Shown here: piece by piece, positions 1 to 7,274 of the stretch
How positions within the stretch are numbered: position 1 is the stretch's first letter
Layout: every line of letters begins with the position of its first letter
NCBI GenBank assembly: GCA_044449065.1
Contig: JBIOHP010000044.1
Location: forward strand, 1 to 16,242
DNA length: 16,242 nucleotides
Source: JBIOHP01 sp044449065
GTDB taxonomy: Bacteria; Bacteroidota; Ignavibacteria; UBA10030; SZUA-254
Direction of reading: 5' to 3'
Translations under genes and position numbers: made by a program
The notes under the pieces: model-generated
Databases searched by the model: none
What the model saw: only the letters and a program-made list of their open reading frames with translations
Told to the model about the DNA's origin: nothing

Positions 1-55
1 ACACAAATTATATCAGTCTGGACGATTTGTTAAAGTTAATACCTAAAATTCGGCC

Positions 56-85
56 TTGACACGCTAATTCATAAGTATTTATAAA
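56..85 (+). promoter_or_regulatory. Possible distal sigma70-like promoter of nrdJ
   Basis: TTGACA at 56-61 and TATAAA at 80-85 are separated by 18 bases. The match to the sigma70 consensus is good, but the surrounding DNA is very AT-rich, so a chance match is possible. It lies upstream of a second, equally good promoter at 104-132. Confidence 0.35.
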
Positions 86-103
86 ATTCTAATAATTTTT
101 TAC

Positions 104-132
104 TTGACTCCTTCCCCCCAATTCATTATTAT
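104..132 (+). promoter_or_regulatory. Likely main sigma70-like promoter of nrdJ
   Basis: TTGACT (104-109) and TATTAT (127-132) are separated by exactly 17 bases. Transcription would start near 138-140, directly before the hairpin region at 139-182. The mRNA would then have a leader of about 215 nt before the nrdJ start codon, which is long enough for an RNA-based control element. Confidence 0.5.
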
Positions 133-138
133 AACGTA

Positions 139-182
139 CCCTATGGGCAGGGTGAAACGAGCCGCTGAAAACGCTCGTACCC
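139..182 (+). promoter_or_regulatory. Structured 5' leader RNA of nrdJ (bulged hairpin)
   Basis: GGGT (150-153) pairs with ACCC (179-182) and ACGAGC (157-162) pairs with GCTCGT (173-178). This gives a 10-bp stem interrupted by a GAA bulge (154-156) and closed by a 10-nt loop (163-172). A small CCC/GGG hairpin (139-141 with 145-147) may precede it. GC-rich pairing inside an AT-rich leader, right after a good promoter, suggests a regulatory RNA. The sequence lacks the canonical cobalamin-riboswitch B12 box, so I do not call it a cobalamin riboswitch even though the gene product uses adenosylcobalamin. The ligand, if there is one, is unknown. Confidence 0.45.
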
Positions 183-223
183 CCTCAAGGATCGAAAATT
201 CTTCCGGTGTTTCATTAAAAAAG

Positions 224-285
224 AACAATTTGTCAACCCGGTTTTCTGCATGAAATCTTCTTGGGTTAGTAATTGTTTTGACAAA
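224..285 (+). promoter_or_regulatory. Leader region with two mutually exclusive hairpins
   Basis: Pairing A is nested: AACAATT (224-230) with AATTGTT (271-277), AACCC (235-239) with GGGTT (263-267), and TTTC (243-246) with GAAA (252-255). Pairing B uses TTTGTCAA (229-236) with TTGACAAA (278-285). A and B share bases 229-230 and 235-236, so they cannot fully form together. Alternative pairings of this sort are typical of expression platforms. The low-complexity AT content means folding needs computational and covariation support. Confidence 0.3.
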
Positions 286-314
286 AGAGATTATAGTATC
301 AATATGATATTGAT
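278..314 (+). promoter_or_regulatory. Proximal promoter candidate overlapping a 17-bp palindrome (possible operator)
   Basis: TTGACA (278-283) and TATGAT (303-308) are 19 bases apart, a slightly long but usable spacing. The -10 hexamer lies inside ATCAATAT-G-ATATTGAT (298-314), a perfect inverted repeat of two 8-base arms around one central base. This is the arrangement expected for a repressor operator. The sequence does not match the NrdR box or the FNR box as I know them. The regulator, if any, is unidentified. Confidence 0.35.
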
Positions 315-342
315 TATTTCAACCATTTTTATAATTAATTGA

Positions 343-348
343 AAGGAG
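343..348 (+). promoter_or_regulatory. Ribosome binding site of nrdJ
   Basis: AAGGAG at 343-348, five bases before the ATG at 354, is a near-consensus Shine-Dalgarno and fixes this start. It also shows that the organism can use Shine-Dalgarno initiation, which matters when judging the starts of other genes here. Confidence 0.75.
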
Positions 349-353
349 TGTAA

Positions 354-3113
354 ATGTCAACCTCGGAAACACTGCCGACTCCAAAATCTACCTCATCCCC
401 GTTTCATCCGGAAACATCGTTCCGGAAACACGGGCTATCCTTCAAACGCTATTTCACCAAGCCGGGCGTCCACCCGTTCGATGAAATTGAATGGGAACTT
501 CGCACCGCAGTCATCAACAATGAAAAAGGCGAAGTGATTTTTGAGCACAAGGGAGTCGAAGTCCCGTCATTTTGGTCGATGACGGCGACTAATATCGTCG
601 CATCAAAATATTTCCACGGCAAGGCGGGAACTCCCGGTTGTGAATACAGCGTGAAGCAGCTTGTTGAACGCGTCGCCAGAACGATGACCGCATGGGGTTG
701 GAAAAACGGTTACTTCGTGTCCGAAGAGGACGCAGAAGTATTTTATCACGAATTGGTATTTCTTCTCGTGCACCAGTATATGTCCTTCAACAGTCCGGTG
801 TGGTTTAACGTTGGTATCGAAGAAGAACCTCAATGTTCCGCATGCTTCATCAACTCCGTCGAGGATACGATGGATTCAATTCTTGAACTCGCGAAGACAG
901 AAGGGAAATTATTCAAATGGGGATCGGGAACCGGTTCCAACCTTTCCACACTCCGTTCGTCGAAAGAATCGGTTTCCGGCGGAGGAACAGCTTCCGGTCC
1001 GGTCTCATTCATGCGCGGCTATGACGCGTTTGCCGGCGTCATCAAATCCGGCGGCAAAACGCGCCGCGCCGCCAAGATGGTGATCCTCAACGTTGATCAT
1101 CCCGATATTATTGATTTCATTCACTGTAAAGTCGATGAGGAGAAAAAAGCATGGGTGCTCATCGATGCAGGATACGACGGCGGATTTAATATCGCCGGGG
1201 GAGCGTACGATTCTATTTTTTATCAAAACGCAAATCATTCAATCCGCGCAACCGATGAATTTTTACAGGCAATCGTTGAAGATAAAGAGTGGACAACGAA
1301 AGCTGTGCGGGACGGCAGGATCGTTGGAAAGTTCCAGGCGCGCGACATCATGAAAGAAATCGCGGAAGCGGCATGGGCGTGCGGCGACCCCGGGCTACAA
1401 TACCACACGACTATTAATACGTGGCATACATGTTCAAACACCGCGCCTATTAATTCTTCCAACCCTTGCAGCGAGTACATGTTCCTCGACGACACCGCTT
1501 GCAATCTGGCGTCTCTGAACCTGATGAAATTCCGGTCGGCTGATGGTGAATTTGACGTCGAATCATTTTGCCATGCTGTGAACATCACAATCACAGCGCA
1601 GGAAATTGAAGTCGATAACGCGAGCTATCCTACAACGAGAATCGAAGAGAACAGCCATGAATACCGTCCGCTGGGATTGGGATATGCCAACCTCGGCGCG
1701 GTGTTAATGGCACGAGGATTGGCATATGATAGCACGGAGGGCAGAGCATATGCGGCGGCTATCACCGCGCTGATGTGCGGACAGGCATATAAACAATCAG
1801 CACGGATAGCAAAAGAGATGGGTCCGTTCAGGGGTTATGGTAAGAACCGTGAACCGATGCTTAAAGTTATCAAAATGCATGGTCTCGCCGCAGACAAGAT
1901 CGATGACCGGCTTGTGCCGAGCGATCTTCTTACCTCGGCGAGAAAAGTGTGGGATGACGCTTACGCAATCGGCAGAGAATTCGGTTTTCGGAATTCTCAG
2001 GCGACCGTCCTTGCGCCCACAGGCACCATCGGGTTCATGATGGACTGTGATACAACCGGTGTGGAACCGGATATCGCCCTGGTCAAATATAAAAAACTCG
2101 TTGGGGGCGGTTTAATTAAAATTATCAATAATACCGTAAAGGAAGCCCTCAAAAAAGTCGGTTACATCGATGAACAAATAGAGCATATTGTCGCCTACAT
2201 TGAAAAGAACGATACGATCGAAGGAGCCCCCCATCTGAAAGAAGAGCACCTGAGTATATTTGATTGCGCCTTCAAACCTGCGAAAGGCAAACGCTCGATT
2301 CATTATATGGGACATGTAAAAATGATGGCGGCAACTCAGCCATTTCTTTCCGGCGCAATTTCAAAAACCGTAAACATGCCGTCCGATGTCACTGTTGAAG
2401 AGATCAGCCAGACATATATGGAAGCATGGCGCATGGGTTTGAAAGCTATTGCCATATACCGCGATGGGTGCAAACGCACGCAACCGTTAAGCACCTGTCT
2501 CGGCGAGATCGCCGGCATAGCGAAACAGAAAGCGATGCGCCACCGGCTCCCGGATGAACGTCAGGCGATAACGCACAAATTCTCAATTGCCGGACATGAA
2601 GGGTATATCACCGCAGGGCTCTACGAAGACGGAAACCCCGGCGAAATCTTCATCACGATGTCTAAGGAGGGATCGACAATCTCCGGTTTGATGGATGCTT
2701 TTGCAACGTCGGTTTCGATGGCGCTCCAATACGGCGTTCCTCTCCGCGTTCTGGTGGAAAAGTTCACCCACATGCGGTTTGAGCCGAGCGGCTTCACGAA
2801 TAACAGGGATATCCCCATCGCGAAATCGATCTGCGATTATATTTTCAGATGGCTTGGGAAGAAATTTCTTCCCCCGGACGAACAAGCAACCGCTCTACAG
2901 GCGTCGCAGGCGATTGAAAACGGCATCGAAAACAAATTAATCCCCGGATCAACGTCGCAATCTTCGCAAGAGACCGCGACGGAACGAGCAGAGAGGGAAG
3001 TATATCAGGCGCAAGCCGATTCGCCTCCCTGCCATGCATGCGGAAGCATCATGGTCCGCAGCGGCACCTGTTATAAATGCGTAAACTGCGGAGAAACCTC
3101 CGGCTGTTCGTAA
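354..3113 (+). CDS. nrdJ: Adenosylcobalamin-dependent (class II) ribonucleoside-diphosphate reductase
   Basis: This enzyme reduces ribonucleotides to deoxyribonucleotides in the cytoplasm, using a thiyl radical generated from adenosylcobalamin, so it needs neither oxygen nor a separate radical subunit. The 919-residue protein has the family signatures: Cys164 in the QCSACF segment, Asn370, Cys372 and Glu374 in NPCSE, and Cys383 in the DTACNLASLNL segment. The 11-residue spacing from Cys372 to Cys383 fits the radical cysteine and one redox cysteine of Thermotoga-type NrdJ, with Cys164 as the partner (my alignment by eye). APTGTIGF follows in the barrel. A TSCPD-type domain lies at roughly 740-840 (EGYITAGLYEDG, PGEIF, LQYGVPL). 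The C-terminus is a cysteine-rich zinc-ribbon-like tail with Cys893, 896, 906, 909, 912 and 918. The gene appears monocistronic, with a long leader and its own terminator. No frameshift or missing key residue was seen. Confidence 0.97.
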   Translation: MSTSETLPTPKSTSSPFHPETSFRKHGLSFKRYFTKPGVHPFDEIEWELRTAVINNEKGEVIFEHKGVEVPSFWSMTATNIVASKYFHGKAGTPGCEYSVKQLVERVARTMTAWGWKNGYFVSEEDAEVFYHELVFLLVHQYMSFNSPVWFNVGIEEEPQCSACFINSVEDTMDSILELAKTEGKLFKWGSGTGSNLSTLRSSKESVSGGGTASGPVSFMRGYDAFAGVIKSGGKTRRAAKMVILNVDHPDIIDFIHCKVDEEKKAWVLIDAGYDGGFNIAGGAYDSIFYQNANHSIRATDEFLQAIVEDKEWTTKAVRDGRIVGKFQARDIMKEIAEAAWACGDPGLQYHTTINTWHTCSNTAPINSSNPCSEYMFLDDTACNLASLNLMKFRSADGEFDVESFCHAVNITITAQEIEVDNASYPTTRIEENSHEYRPLGLGYANLGAVLMARGLAYDSTEGRAYAAAITALMCGQAYKQSARIAKEMGPFRGYGKNREPMLKVIKMHGLAADKIDDRLVPSDLLTSARKVWDDAYAIGREFGFRNSQATVLAPTGTIGFMMDCDTTGVEPDIALVKYKKLVGGGLIKIINNTVKEALKKVGYIDEQIEHIVAYIEKNDTIEGAPHLKEEHLSIFDCAFKPAKGKRSIHYMGHVKMMAATQPFLSGAISKTVNMPSDVTVEEISQTYMEAWRMGLKAIAIYRDGCKRTQPLSTCLGEIAGIAKQKAMRHRLPDERQAITHKFSIAGHEGYITAGLYEDGNPGEIFITMSKEGSTISGLMDAFATSVSMALQYGVPLRVLVEKFTHMRFEPSGFTNNRDIPIAKSICDYIFRWLGKKFLPPDEQATALQASQAIENGIENKLIPGSTSQSSQETATERAEREVYQAQADSPPCHACGSIMVRSGTCYKCVNCGETSGCS

Positions 3114-3131
3114 GATACGTTTCATAAATTA

Positions 3132-3169
3132 AAAAACCCTTGATGGTTTCATTACTTTCAAGGGTTTTT
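3132..3169. terminator. Bidirectional rho-independent terminator
   Basis: A perfect 12-bp stem, AAAAACCCTTGA (3132-3143) with TCAAGGGTTTTT (3158-3169), encloses a 14-nt loop and continues into CTTTTTAT. It starts 18 bases after the nrdJ stop. Because the stem arms carry A and T runs, it can also terminate the minus-strand operon whose last gene ends at 3211. The convergent arrangement fits a shared terminator. Confidence 0.85.
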
Positions 3170-3210
3170 CTTTTTATATTGAGACTTCCTCTCGTTTTTC
3201 TTAATGCCTG

Positions 3211-5199
3211 TTAATGCTTTCTCGCCTCCTGCCTTAATTTTTGAATCCCATTGTCATAGGGATTAAGCCGCGAATATTTATCAAGAAAATAATTCATTCT
3301 AATCGTATCGCCCATTTTATAATAACACAACGCAGTATTGAAATATGGCTGCGGCAGTTCACTATTAAGGGCAGCAGCTTTAAAGAAATAGCCAAGGGCT
3401 TCCTGATATTGGCTCGAATGATGAAGCACAAATAAACCCAATTGATTATTCAATACGGCAGAATTCGAATCTCGCTGTAAACCAAACAACAGGATTTTTT
3501 TAGCATCCTCCAACCGATTATTCTTTTCAGCATCGTTGCTAAGAGTGAAATAAACGTACTCGTTTACGCTGCCGTGATCAGCCGCCATGTTGCAATACCG
3601 GACCTCGTTTTTATGATCTCCCAATCTTCCAAACACAAGTGCCACATTTGAGAGTACCCGTGGATTGAAAGAATCGAGGGCAATATATTTCTGATAATAT
3701 TCCATCGCGAAGCGATTATCTCCGTGCGCAAGATACCAGGATGCTACATCTTCATAGGCAACGATCAACGCTTTATCGCTCCAAAACCTCTTGTCACCCA
3801 ATGATTCGAAACGTTTGACTGAGCTATCCTCGTTGGCGTTGACCAAGACCCAAGAGGTTGTGGATAGCAGGGTCAATATGGTCATTGTGAATAACAACGA
3901 TCGCCGGGTTTTTTGATCCTCGACAAAACTATTCCAGAGAAAAACTGAGGTGATGCAGAGAGGCAAGCCATATGATGCAAATAAATCCCAATCCCTGCTC
4001 ACCCCCAATAACGAATTAACGCCGCAGATCAGAGCTAATCCTCCCAGCGACATACTACCGAGGTAGATCGACGGGAATTGACTTAATGCCTCCCGTTTGA
4101 ATAAAAACACAATGGATACTCCAATGATGATGACGGCGAAGGGAGATAATAACAACAACAAATTCGCTATATCCAAAAAATGATAGAACGATATTAAATC
4201 GTAGGATTTTAATAATTGAACAGGTTGATCGAACGAACTTTGAGAAGCGACTGCAAAATGAGCGAAGAATCCTTGAGCAGTGAACCCGCAAAGCCAGAGA
4301 CATGCCGAGGTGACGAGCACCATCAATATCAACGTCCCGATAATCTCAAATATCTTTTTTCGGCGGATGGCGTGATAAAAGAGCAAGAGCAATGAGGGAA
4401 CAAAAATCAATGTCCCAAAATGCAACAGGAACATCAGGGCATACGTCATGCCTACCCATACTATGGAATTATTTCCCCCAAGGTATTGAAGACACAGATA
4501 AACATACACGACCACGCCAAAATATAGTGGGGCATAATCTTCCACATAGCCGAAGAATAACTGTGTTGCCCCGCCCGCGAAAATAAATCCAAATATTAAT
4601 AATCGATCAAATGGTTGACGGGCGATGATCCGTGAGAAGAGCCAGAGAACCATGATAGATAATATTCCAAATATTATGCTTACCAACCGATAGGCGTCTG
4701 TTGGATTCACATCGATTCCGAGTTTCTGACTCAACGAATAGAATGAGGATATGACCAGCGCTGCAAGTGGTTCGTTATAGTAGCTGTACTTAGTAATATT
4801 CGATGGGTTAACAATTTGAGGCAGGTTACGGGCAACGAGCAATCCATCGCCAAGAAATAAGGTTCTTTCTCTTCCCATCCAAAAGCAAAATATCAAGATG
4901 GTTAATCCAATAATGGAAAAGATAGTTTTGGACCGGGTTGATTTCTTGACGAAGGAGGTAACAGTCCTCTCCAGAAAATTAAGTTGCGTATTTTGCCAGC
5001 GGGGAACAAGCATCAACACCATCAAACCTATCACAATTATTTTAATACCATCCCCTAAAAATCCCAGGTGATGAACTCCCCAATTGATCGCAGAAGGATA
5101 GACAGCCGAATAAATATACAGGAGCACGAAACAGATAGCCGCCCCGTAGATTACAGCAGGATAATATTTTTTTGAATCCAGTTTGTTTATCGCGGGCAT
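3211..5199 (-). CDS. Polytopic membrane protein with C-terminal TPR repeats, paralog 1 (last gene of operon)
   Basis: The product has 662 residues. Residues 1-450 contain about 12 hydrophobic segments; about 485-655 hold roughly five TPR units (for example AMEYYQKYIALDSFNP and EALGYFFKAAALNSELPQPY). The loops carry motifs repeated in both neighbours: GRERTLFLGDG (109-119), NEPLAA (142-147), GYVEDY (217-222), SFYHFLDIANLLLLLSPF (337-354) and NSLLGVSRDWDLFA (395-408). Early extracytoplasmic acidic residues followed by many membrane helices resemble GT-C glycosyltransferases, but I see no decisive family signature, so the function is unassigned. If the GT-C topology is right, the TPR tail faces the periplasm. 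The start is ATG with no Shine-Dalgarno. The gene lies 50 bases after paralog 2 and is probably co-transcribed with it. A different polytopic envelope protein family is possible. Confidence 0.9.
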   Translation of the reverse strand: MPAINKLDSKKYYPAVIYGAAICFVLLYIYSAVYPSAINWGVHHLGFLGDGIKIIVIGLMVLMLVPRWQNTQLNFLERTVTSFVKKSTRSKTIFSIIGLTILIFCFWMGRERTLFLGDGLLVARNLPQIVNPSNITKYSYYNEPLAALVISSFYSLSQKLGIDVNPTDAYRLVSIIFGILSIMVLWLFSRIIARQPFDRLLIFGFIFAGGATQLFFGYVEDYAPLYFGVVVYVYLCLQYLGGNNSIVWVGMTYALMFLLHFGTLIFVPSLLLLFYHAIRRKKIFEIIGTLILMVLVTSACLWLCGFTAQGFFAHFAVASQSSFDQPVQLLKSYDLISFYHFLDIANLLLLLSPFAVIIIGVSIVFLFKREALSQFPSIYLGSMSLGGLALICGVNSLLGVSRDWDLFASYGLPLCITSVFLWNSFVEDQKTRRSLLFTMTILTLLSTTSWVLVNANEDSSVKRFESLGDKRFWSDKALIVAYEDVASWYLAHGDNRFAMEYYQKYIALDSFNPRVLSNVALVFGRLGDHKNEVRYCNMAADHGSVNEYVYFTLSNDAEKNNRLEDAKKILLFGLQRDSNSAVLNNQLGLFVLHHSSQYQEALGYFFKAAALNSELPQPYFNTALCYYKMGDTIRMNYFLDKYSRLNPYDNGIQKLRQEARKH

Positions 5200-5249
5200 C
5201 AGATTATAATATCGAATTTAATATTAATAATATCAGGAGATTTATCATA

Positions 5250-7274
5250 TCATTGAGAAAGATTGCCGGGAAGATCGTTCTCCTCCATTTTCTGCCTCAA
5301 CATTTGGATTTCCGGATCGTTCGGACGCAGATGCAGATATTTATCAACGTAATAATTCATCTGACCGGTATTGTGCTTCAGGGAATAATATTGAGCCGCA
5401 TTCTTATAAGGATCAGCGAAGGCGCTATCCAATCTTATTGCCCGTAAAAAATACGGCAGCGATTCATCCAAGGTTTTGGCGTCGGATGAGAGAATCTTCC
5501 CCACCTCGTTATTCGCATCCGCCGACGTTGAATCATGGAATAAACCGAGGCGTAAATAGTATAATGCCTCCTCCATTTTATGGTTCTTTTTTAAATCCTT
5601 ACCAACCAGAAAATATGTCCTTTTATCATCCGAACCATTATCCGCAGCTTTCCGGAATAATATAAGAGCTTTTGCCGTATCGCCCAATTTCGAATATGAA
5701 ACGCCGGCATTCGTTAACAATCGAGGATTTTGCGAATCAATCTTGAGATACTTCAGTGAATAATATAATGCTTCTCGATGGTTTCCATATTTTGAAAAAT
5801 ACGAGCTAAGCTCATCATACGCATTCGCCAACGATTTCTTGCTCCACAACCGATCATCGCCCAACATTACAAATCGTTTATATGATCGCTCACTTTTCGC
5901 ATTGACCGTGATCCATGAGATTGTGTGAAGCAGAGTTATTACGGTCATAACCACCATAAATCTGCGTCGGTTAGTATCATCCTCGATGAAACGATTCCAG
6001 ATATAAATGAACAGTATGCAGAATGGCAAGCCGAACGGCGCGAATAAATCCCAATCCCTGCTCATGCCCAACAATGAGTTTACTCCGAATATAAATGCAA
6101 CGCCAAACACGGCGCTCATCGTTAAAAATAACAGCGTGCGATCTCTTATAAGATTGCGATCAAAATAAATAATCCCTGTTATAATACAACAAGGCAGCGC
6201 GAAGGGTGAAAGCAACAGGAGTAGGTTGGCAACATCCACAAAATGATAAAACGAAATCAAATCATACGATGCGGTCATCTGATCATGGCCGAAGAATGAT
6301 GCGCCGGATGCGGTTTTAAAATGGTGCAGGAACCCATAGGGAGTGTACCCGGTGATATATAATCCGAGTCCGATGATTGGGAGCATTATCAAAATTGTGA
6401 GAATGATCTCGCCAAAATGTTTCCGCCGGAACCCTTCGTAGAATGACAACAAAAACAACGGAAAAAATATCAACGCTCCAAAATGGAATAAAAATAAGAA
6501 GGCGTAAGATATTCCGACAAACACGAGGGATATTTTTTCCTGAAGGTATGCTATACCCAATACGGTAAACAAAGATAATGCCCAATAGAGAGGAGCGTAA
6601 TCTTCAACATACCCGAAAAACAATTGAGTCCCACCCCCTGCAAGTAAAAAGATGTACGCTAAAATACTTTCAGAGGTATTGCGAACAATCGAACGGGCGA
6701 GGTACCAAAAGGTTACCAGAGTCATGACCCCGAATATAATACTTCCAACATGATATGCGTCTTCTCCATCGGCATGGATTCCCATTCCATGAAGAGAGTG
6801 ATATATTCCATACATTGCCAAGGCCGAAAACGGCTCATTATTGTAATTCGATTCTACGATGAGAGATGGATGAGCAAGATGGGGCAAGGATCTCGCTACG
6901 AGAAAACCATCGCCGAGAAACGGTGTGTTTTCTCTCCCGATCCAAAATATGACGATGAAGATAGAAAGAGCGAAAATAGCCGCAATACTTTTCAATAAGG
7001 AATTCTGCCTCCGGATAAAACCAATTAGACGATCCAATCCGGAAAGCAGCGCTATCTGGATATGCGGATTTAGGATGATGAGTATGAAACAGAGGAACAT
7101 CACCGATACCATCGATGGCAGGAACGCCATCTCGTGTATTCCCCAGTTCAATCCTGAGGGATAATACGTTGAATAGATGTGGAGGAACAATATAAGCGCA
7201 ATTACGCCGTATATTAGTGTAGTAAAATACGTTCGATTGGTTTTCTGCCCGGTCCCGCTCTGATTCTTAGTCAT
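5250..7274 (-). CDS. Polytopic membrane protein with C-terminal TPR repeats, paralog 2 (middle gene)
   Basis: The product has 674 residues and aligns along its whole length with the two flanking genes. The N-terminal cytoplasmic segment is slightly longer (about 15 residues before the first helix). The shared loop motifs are GRENTPFLGDG (113-123), NEP (146-148), GYVEDY (221-226), HFGALIF from His264, SFYHFVDVAN (341-350) and SRDWDLFA (405-412). The TPR region starts near 485 (EALYYSLKYLKIDSQNPRLL and EALYYLRLGLFHDSTSADAN) and runs to about 655. The ATG start sits in ATGACTAA, which overlaps the stop codon of the upstream paralog by 8 nt. There is no clear Shine-Dalgarno, so translation is probably coupled. 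As for paralog 1, a GT-C-like envelope glycosyltransferase is a guess from topology and acidic loop motifs. Divergence among the copies is substantial, so this is an old duplication rather than an assembly artefact. Confidence 0.9.
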   Translation of the reverse strand: MTKNQSGTGQKTNRTYFTTLIYGVIALILFLHIYSTYYPSGLNWGIHEMAFLPSMVSVMFLCFILIILNPHIQIALLSGLDRLIGFIRRQNSLLKSIAAIFALSIFIVIFWIGRENTPFLGDGFLVARSLPHLAHPSLIVESNYNNEPFSALAMYGIYHSLHGMGIHADGEDAYHVGSIIFGVMTLVTFWYLARSIVRNTSESILAYIFLLAGGGTQLFFGYVEDYAPLYWALSLFTVLGIAYLQEKISLVFVGISYAFLFLFHFGALIFFPLFLLSFYEGFRRKHFGEIILTILIMLPIIGLGLYITGYTPYGFLHHFKTASGASFFGHDQMTASYDLISFYHFVDVANLLLLLSPFALPCCIITGIIYFDRNLIRDRTLLFLTMSAVFGVAFIFGVNSLLGMSRDWDLFAPFGLPFCILFIYIWNRFIEDDTNRRRFMVVMTVITLLHTISWITVNAKSERSYKRFVMLGDDRLWSKKSLANAYDELSSYFSKYGNHREALYYSLKYLKIDSQNPRLLTNAGVSYSKLGDTAKALILFRKAADNGSDDKRTYFLVGKDLKKNHKMEEALYYLRLGLFHDSTSADANNEVGKILSSDAKTLDESLPYFLRAIRLDSAFADPYKNAAQYYSLKHNTGQMNYYVDKYLHLRPNDPEIQMLRQKMEENDLPGNLSQ

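Noticed and set aside
130..353. Canonical cobalamin riboswitch upstream of nrdJ
   Set aside because: GCCGCTG and GGTGAAA loosely recall parts of that riboswitch core, but the B12-box and the usual long multi-helix arrangement are not present, so only an unnamed structured leader is reported.
603..3039. Numerous reading frames of 60-119 codons on both strands inside nrdJ
   Set aside because: All lie inside a full-length, strongly conserved reductase gene and none shows a recognisable protein or plausible start signal. The same applies to the short frames within the TPR, lipoprotein and hpn genes.
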